64,000 nucleotides of DNA, from the NCBI RefSeq assembly GCF_008807415.1, contig NZ_CP043626.1:6548501-6612500 (forward strand). Reading direction: 5' to 3'. This stretch comes from Pseudomonas denitrificans (nom. rej.). Its GTDB lineage: Bacteria > Pseudomonadota > Gammaproteobacteria > Pseudomonadales > Pseudomonadaceae. Under the pieces are notes generated by a model that was given only the letters and a program-made list of their open reading frames with translations, was not told the DNA's origin and ran no database searches. This document shows, one piece after another, positions 60,503 to 64,000 of the stretch (position 1 is the stretch's first letter; every line of letters starts with the position of its first letter). Both the position numbers and the translations under genes were made by a program.

Positions 60503-61713
60503 TGAACAAGTTCATGGCTTGGGTCGATGCCCGCTTCCCCGCGACCAAGATGTGGGAAGACCATCTGAGCAAGTACTACGCCCCGAAGAACTTCAACTTC
60601 TGGTACTTCTTCGGCTCCCTCGCGCTGCTCGTCCTGGTTAACCAGATCCTCACCGGTATCTGGCTGACCATGAGCTTCACCCCGTCGGCCGAAGAAGCTT
60701 TCGCGTCCGTCGAGTACATCATGCGAGATGTAGATTACGGCTGGATTATCCGCTACATGCACTCCACCGGTGCATCGGCGTTCTTCGTGGTCGTCTACCT
60801 GCACATGTTCCGTGGCCTGCTGTACGGTTCGTACCAGAAGCCCCGCGAGCTGGTGTGGATCTTCGGCATGCTGATCTACCTCGCCCTGATGGCCGAGGCC
60901 TTCATGGGCTACCTGCTGCCCTGGGGCCAGATGTCCTACTGGGGTGCCCAGGTGATCATCTCGCTGTTCGGCGCCATTCCGGTCGTCGGCGAAGACCTGG
61001 CCCAGTGGATCCGTGGTGACTTCCTGATCTCCGGTATCACCCTGAACCGCTTCTTCGCCCTGCACGTGATCGCGCTGCCGATCGTCCTGCTCGGCCTGGT
61101 CGTGCTACACATCCTGGCGCTGCACGAAGTCGGCTCGAACAACCCCGACGGCGTGGACATCAAGAAGAAGAAGGACGAGAACGGCATCCCGCTGGATGGC
61201 ATCCCGTTCCACCCGTACTACACCGTGAAAGACATCGTCGGTGTCGTGGTCTTCCTGTTCGTCTTCTGCACCGTGATCTTCTTCTTCCCGGAAATGGGCG
61301 GTTTCTTCCTCGAGAAGCCCAACTTCGAGATGGCGAACCAGTTCAAGACCCCCGAGCACATCGCTCCGGTGTGGTACTTCACTCCGTTCTACGCCATCCT
61401 GCGCGCCGTTCCGGACAAGCTGATGGGTGTCATCGCCATGGGCGCCGCCATCGCCGTGCTGTTCGTGCTGCCGTGGCTCGACCGTAGCCCGGTTCGCTCG
61501 ATCCGCTACAAGGGCTGGCTGAGCAAGATCTGGCTGGTGATCTTCGCGGTTTCCTTCGTGATCCTCGGCTACTACGGCTCGCAAGCGCCGTCGCCGCTGG
61601 GCACCACGCTGTCCCGCCTGTGCACCATTCTGTATTTCGCCTTCTTCATCCTGATGCCGTTCTACACCCGGATGGAGAAAACCAAACCGGTTCCGGAAAG
61701 GGTGACTGGCTGA
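60502..61713 (+). CDS. petB: Cytochrome b of the bc1 complex
   Basis: A 403-residue, eight- or nine-helix membrane protein with two b hemes. Heme His pairs sit in the second and fourth helices (RYMHSTGASAFFVVVYLHMFRG; FALHVIALPIVLLGLVVLHILALHEVG, cut by position 86-106 and about 180-206). The Qo motif is seen as PEW-equivalent APVWYFTPFYAILR. It overlaps petA and petC by one base each. Confidence 0.97.
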   Translation: MNKFMAWVDARFPATKMWEDHLSKYYAPKNFNFWYFFGSLALLVLVNQILTGIWLTMSFTPSAEEAFASVEYIMRDVDYGWIIRYMHSTGASAFFVVVYLHMFRGLLYGSYQKPRELVWIFGMLIYLALMAEAFMGYLLPWGQMSYWGAQVIISLFGAIPVVGEDLAQWIRGDFLISGITLNRFFALHVIALPIVLLGLVVLHILALHEVGSNNPDGVDIKKKKDENGIPLDGIPFHPYYTVKDIVGVVVFLFVFCTVIFFFPEMGGFFLEKPNFEMANQFKTPEHIAPVWYFTPFYAILRAVPDKLMGVIAMGAAIAVLFVLPWLDRSPVRSIRYKGWLSKIWLVIFAVSFVILGYYGSQAPSPLGTTLSRLCTILYFAFFILMPFYTRMEKTKPVPERVTG

Positions 61714-62495
61714 TGAAAAAGCAATTCGCTGCATTTGTTCTGGCTCTGCTGCCTGTCTTCGGCTTCGCCGCCGAAGGCCATGGTCCGGCCCTGGACAAGG
61801 TCGATATCGACCTGACCGACAAGGCCGCCATGCAGGATGGCGCGCGTACCTTCGCCAACTACTGCATGGGCTGCCACAGCGCCAAGTTCCAGCGTTATGA
61901 GCGTGTTGGCCGTGATCTGGGTATCCCGGAAGAGCTGATGATGAGCCACCTGGTGTTCACCGGTGCGAAGATCGGCGACCACATGGACATCGGCATGAAG
62001 CCGGCCGACGCCAAGGCATGGTTCGGTGCTGCGCCGCCGGACCTGACCCTGGTAGCCCGTGTTCGTGGTGCTGACTGGCTGTACACCTACCTGCGTTCGT
62101 TCTACGAAGATCCCAAGCGTCCGTGGGGCGTGAACAACAAGATCTTCCCGAACGTCGGCATGCCGAACGTGCTGGTGAGCCTGCAGGGTCGCCAGGTCGT
62201 CGGTTGCAAGCAGGTTCAGGTCGTCGAGGATGGCAAGAAGCAGTACGATCCTCTGACCGGTACCCCGCTGACCCACGAAGCCTGCGACCAGCTGACCATC
62301 GTGCCGAAATCCGGCCAGCTGACCGAAGCTCAGTTCGACGAGAAGGTGAAGAACCTGGTGACCTTCCTGGCTTATTCGGCTGACCCGAACAAGCTGGATT
62401 CTCACCGCATCGGCACCTACGTTCTGCTGTTCCTGGCCTTCTTCTTCGTATTCGCCTACCTGCTCAAGCGTGAATACTGGAAGGACGTGCACTAA
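61713..62495 (+). CDS. petC: Cytochrome c1 of the bc1 complex
   Basis: A 260-residue membrane-anchored c-type cytochrome. The signal peptide ends near FGFAAEG, the heme site CMGCH is residues 51-55, the likely Met ligand is in FPNVGMPNVL, and there is a C-terminal anchor helix (YVLLFLAFFFVFAYLL). The start is ATG 61713 overlapping petB's stop; the longer open frame is a petB shadow. Confidence 0.97.
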   Translation: MKKQFAAFVLALLPVFGFAAEGHGPALDKVDIDLTDKAAMQDGARTFANYCMGCHSAKFQRYERVGRDLGIPEELMMSHLVFTGAKIGDHMDIGMKPADAKAWFGAAPPDLTLVARVRGADWLYTYLRSFYEDPKRPWGVNNKIFPNVGMPNVLVSLQGRQVVGCKQVQVVEDGKKQYDPLTGTPLTHEACDQLTIVPKSGQLTEAQFDEKVKNLVTFLAYSADPNKLDSHRIGTYVLLFLAFFFVFAYLLKREYWKDVH

Positions 62496-62518
62496 GCACC
62501 ACCCGTCGTAGTAACAAG

Positions 62519-62549
62519 CGCGCGCCCTACGGGGCGCGCGTGCGTTTTT
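62519..62549 (+). terminator. Terminator after petC
   Basis: A CGCGCGCCC/GGGGCGCGCG hairpin with loop TAC, then TGCG and TTTTT; it separates the bc1 operon from sspAB, though some readthrough is likely given the interrupted T-run. Confidence 0.65.
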
Positions 62550-62588
62550 CTACCTCCCACAAGAAGATCCTGCGAGGAGGCGCGCGGC

Positions 62589-63206
62589 ATGGCCGCAATC
62601 AACAAGCTCACCTGTTTCTCCGACCCTTCCTGCCACTACAGCCATCGCGTGCGCCTGGTGCTGGCCGAGAAGAGCGTCGTCGCCGACATCATTGACGTGC
62701 CTGTCGGCAACATCCCGGCCAAACTCGCCGAAGTGAATCCCTATGGCAGCCTGCCGACCCTGGTGGATCGTGATCTTGCGCTCTACGAGTCGACGGTGGT
62801 CATGGAGTACCTCGATGAACGTTATCCACACCCGCCGCTGCTTCCGGTCTATCCGGTAGCCCGCGCCAACAGCCGCCTGCTGATGCACCGCATCCAGCGC
62901 GACTGGTGCAGCCTGGTGGATCGTATCCTCGATACCCGCCGCAAGGATGCCGAACGAGCCTTGGCGCGCAAGGAGTTGCGTGAGAGCCTGACCGGAGTGT
63001 CGCCGCTGTTCGCCGACAAGGCGTTCTTCCTCAGTGACGAGCTGAGCCTGGTGGATTGCTGCCTGCTGCCGATCCTCTGGCGCCTGCCGATCCTGGGCAT
63101 TGAGCTTCCGCGGCCGGCGAAGCCTCTGCTGGATTACATGGAGCGGCAGTTTGCGCGGGAAACTTTCCGTGCGAGCCTGTCCTCTATCGAACGTGATATG
63201 CGCTAA
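62589..63206 (+). CDS. sspA: Stringent starvation protein A
   Basis: A 205-residue glutathione-S-transferase-fold RNA polymerase-associated protein ([62 protein letters not shown]). In Pseudomonas it influences stationary-phase and virulence gene transcription. GAGG precedes the ATG, and sspB follows after 11 bases. Confidence 0.95.
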   Translation: MAAINKLTCFSDPSCHYSHRVRLVLAEKSVVADIIDVPVGNIPAKLAEVNPYGSLPTLVDRDLALYESTVVMEYLDERYPHPPLLPVYPVARANSRLLMHRIQRDWCSLVDRILDTRRKDAERALARKELRESLTGVSPLFADKAFFLSDELSLVDCCLLPILWRLPILGIELPRPAKPLLDYMERQFARETFRASLSSIERDMR

Positions 63207-63217
63207 GGAGCCTGATG

Positions 63218-63622
63218 ATGAACTCCAGTCGTCCCTACCTCGTGCGAGCCCTCTATGAGTGGATCGTCGACAACGGCTGCACGCCGCATATCCTGGTTAA
63301 TTCCGAGTACCCGGGCGTGCGGGTTCCGCCGGGTTATGCCAGCGACGGCCAGATCGTGCTCAACGTCTCTCCGACCGCGGTGCGCCACCTGCAGATGGAC
63401 AACGAGGCGGTCAGCTTCGAAGGTCGCTTCGGTGGCGTCGCCCAGAGCCTCTATGTCCCGTCCCAGGCCGTGATGGCCATCTACGCGCGGGAGAACGGCC
63501 AGGGCATGGTCTTCGACCTGGAGCCGCCGGTGCCCACCGATGACGAGGATCTGCCCGATGACGGCCCCTCCGACGAGCCGCCGCGCCCCAGTGGCCGGCC
63601 GAGCCTCAAGGTGGTGAAGTAA
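63218..63622 (+). CDS. sspB: ClpXP protease specificity-enhancing factor SspB
   Basis: A 134-residue adaptor that delivers ssrA-tagged proteins to ClpXP. The core SsrA-binding domain (SSRPYLVRALYEWIVDNGCTPH) is followed by a flexible acidic linker (TDDEDLPDDGPSDE) and the conserved ClpX-binding tail RPSLKVVK. Two ATGs abut (63215, 63218); the second is 7 bases from AAGGAG and is preferred. Confidence 0.95.
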   Translation: MNSSRPYLVRALYEWIVDNGCTPHILVNSEYPGVRVPPGYASDGQIVLNVSPTAVRHLQMDNEAVSFEGRFGGVAQSLYVPSQAVMAIYARENGQGMVFDLEPPVPTDDEDLPDDGPSDEPPRPSGRPSLKVVK

Positions 63623-63623
63623 T

Positions 63624-63653
63624 AAAAAAGGCGGCCCGAGGGTCGCCTTTTTC
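63624..63653. terminator. Bidirectional terminator between sspB and the dolP-like gene
   Basis: AAAGGCGGCC/GGTCGCCTTT imperfect stem with loop CGAG, flanked by AAAAA and TTTTT. Confidence 0.75.
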
Positions 63654-63671
63654 ATGCCTGCGATCGAGTGA

Positions 63672-64000
63672 TCAGTCGATGTACTCGAACAGGCGGACGA
63701 TCTTCTGTACGCCGTCCACGCCCTGCACCACCTGGGTGGCCAGGTCGCCTTCCTTGCGGGTCACCAGGCCCAGCATGTAGACGATGCCGTTCTCGGTCAG
63801 GACCTTGATACGGGTGGAGGGCACGTTCGCGTCAGCGAGCATCTGGCTCTTGATCTTGGTGGTCAGCCAGGTGTCGTTGCTGCGGGCGGCCAGGGAGGAG
63901 GGCTGCAGGATCTGCAGCTCGTTGTGCACGGTCTTGACCTTCTGCACTTCCTTGGCGGCCTGTTCGGCCTTGTTCTTCAGGTCGGCGCGTGGGGTCTGGC
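63672..64000 (-). CDS. dolP: BON-domain lipoprotein (DolP/YraP-like), partial
   Basis: The C-terminal 109 codons of a BON-domain protein; the start lies beyond the right edge. The visible part ends the first BON domain (KEVQKVKTVHNELQI) and has a complete second one (SNDTWLTTKIKSQMLADANVPSTRIKV; NGIVYMLGLVTRKEGDLATQVVQGVDGVQKI), each cut by position. Two BON domains and the position after sspAB fit DolP, an outer-membrane lipoprotein acting at sites of envelope remodelling. The name is from context; the lipobox is outside the window. Confidence 0.8.
   Translation of the reverse strand, partial: QTPRADLKNKAEQAAKEVQKVKTVHNELQILQPSSLAARSNDTWLTTKIKSQMLADANVPSTRIKVLTENGIVYMLGLVTRKEGDLATQVVQGVDGVQKIVRLFEYID

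Overview
This window is a continuous piece of a GC-rich Pseudomonas chromosome. Protein sequences and gene order (mag-gat-mre-rng-tldD ... rpoN-lpt-kds | mla-murA-his-algW ... cysDNC ... trpS-zapE ... rplM-rpsI-petABC-sspAB-dolP) match my memory of the P. aeruginosa PA4489-PA4426 stretch read in order. The sequences look like a relative in the aeruginosa/nitroreducens/citronellolis/knackmussii part of the genus rather than P. aeruginosa itself; that is inference, since no search was run. Almost everything is core genome. I see no phage, transposase, CRISPR array, rRNA or tRNA.

Layout. 1-3.6 kb: tail of an alpha-2-macroglobulin gene, two more mag-operon genes (DUF2300 and DUF2135 proteins), a REP doublet, a carboxymuconolactone-decarboxylase-like protein and a small RlpA-like lipoprotein. 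3.6-6.8 kb: gatCAB (minus strand), divergent from mreBCD, maf, rng, yhdP, a nitrilase and tldD (7-18.2 kb). yjgA/darP lies inverted between tldD and its partner pmbA. 20.3-24.2 kb: an iron-starvation operon (Fur box, fagA, fumC, a small TPR-like protein, Mn-SOD, ZIP transporter). 24.2-31.4 kb (minus strand): kdsD-kdsC-lptC-lptA-lptB-rpoN-hpf-ptsN-rapZ-ptsO, covering Kdo synthesis, LPS transport and nitrogen-PTS control. 31.6-34.6 kb: mlaFEDCB. 34.7-39.4 kb: ibaG-murA-hisG-hisD-hisC. 39.5-42.7 kb: algW, a nif3-like gene and mltB. 43-45.8 kb: cysD-cysNC. 46-50.1 kb: a Fur-box-headed FecI/FecR/TonB-receptor cassette, the only segment that looks accessory. 50.2-58.6 kb: zapG/yhcB, an alpha/beta hydrolase, trpS, zapE, an uncharacterised exported protein, a GlxA/AraC-type regulator divergent from an acyl-CoA dehydrogenase, and an aldo/keto reductase. 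58.8-64 kb: rplM-rpsI, petABC (cytochrome bc1), sspAB and a dolP-like BON lipoprotein running off the right edge.

How the genes work together. Much of the window serves the cell envelope: MreBCD shape control, MurA and MltB for peptidoglycan, Kds and Lpt for LPS assembly, Mla for phospholipid asymmetry, AlgW for periplasmic stress, and DolP. Two iron-linked modules each carry a recognisable Fur box.

Most notable observations: (1) lptA, expected to be essential, has a one-base frame break inside its signal peptide; (2) mreC has no ATG/GTG/TTG at its conserved N-terminus and may start at ATC; (3) the DUF2300 protein carries a penicillin-binding-protein-like SxxK/SCx pair, a SpoIID-like block and a HExxH motif in one chain; (4) TrpS carries a C-terminal extension of about 110 residues; (5) the FecIR-receptor cassette encodes a twin-arginine anti-sigma factor. 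I did not find a convincing wholly new multi-gene system.
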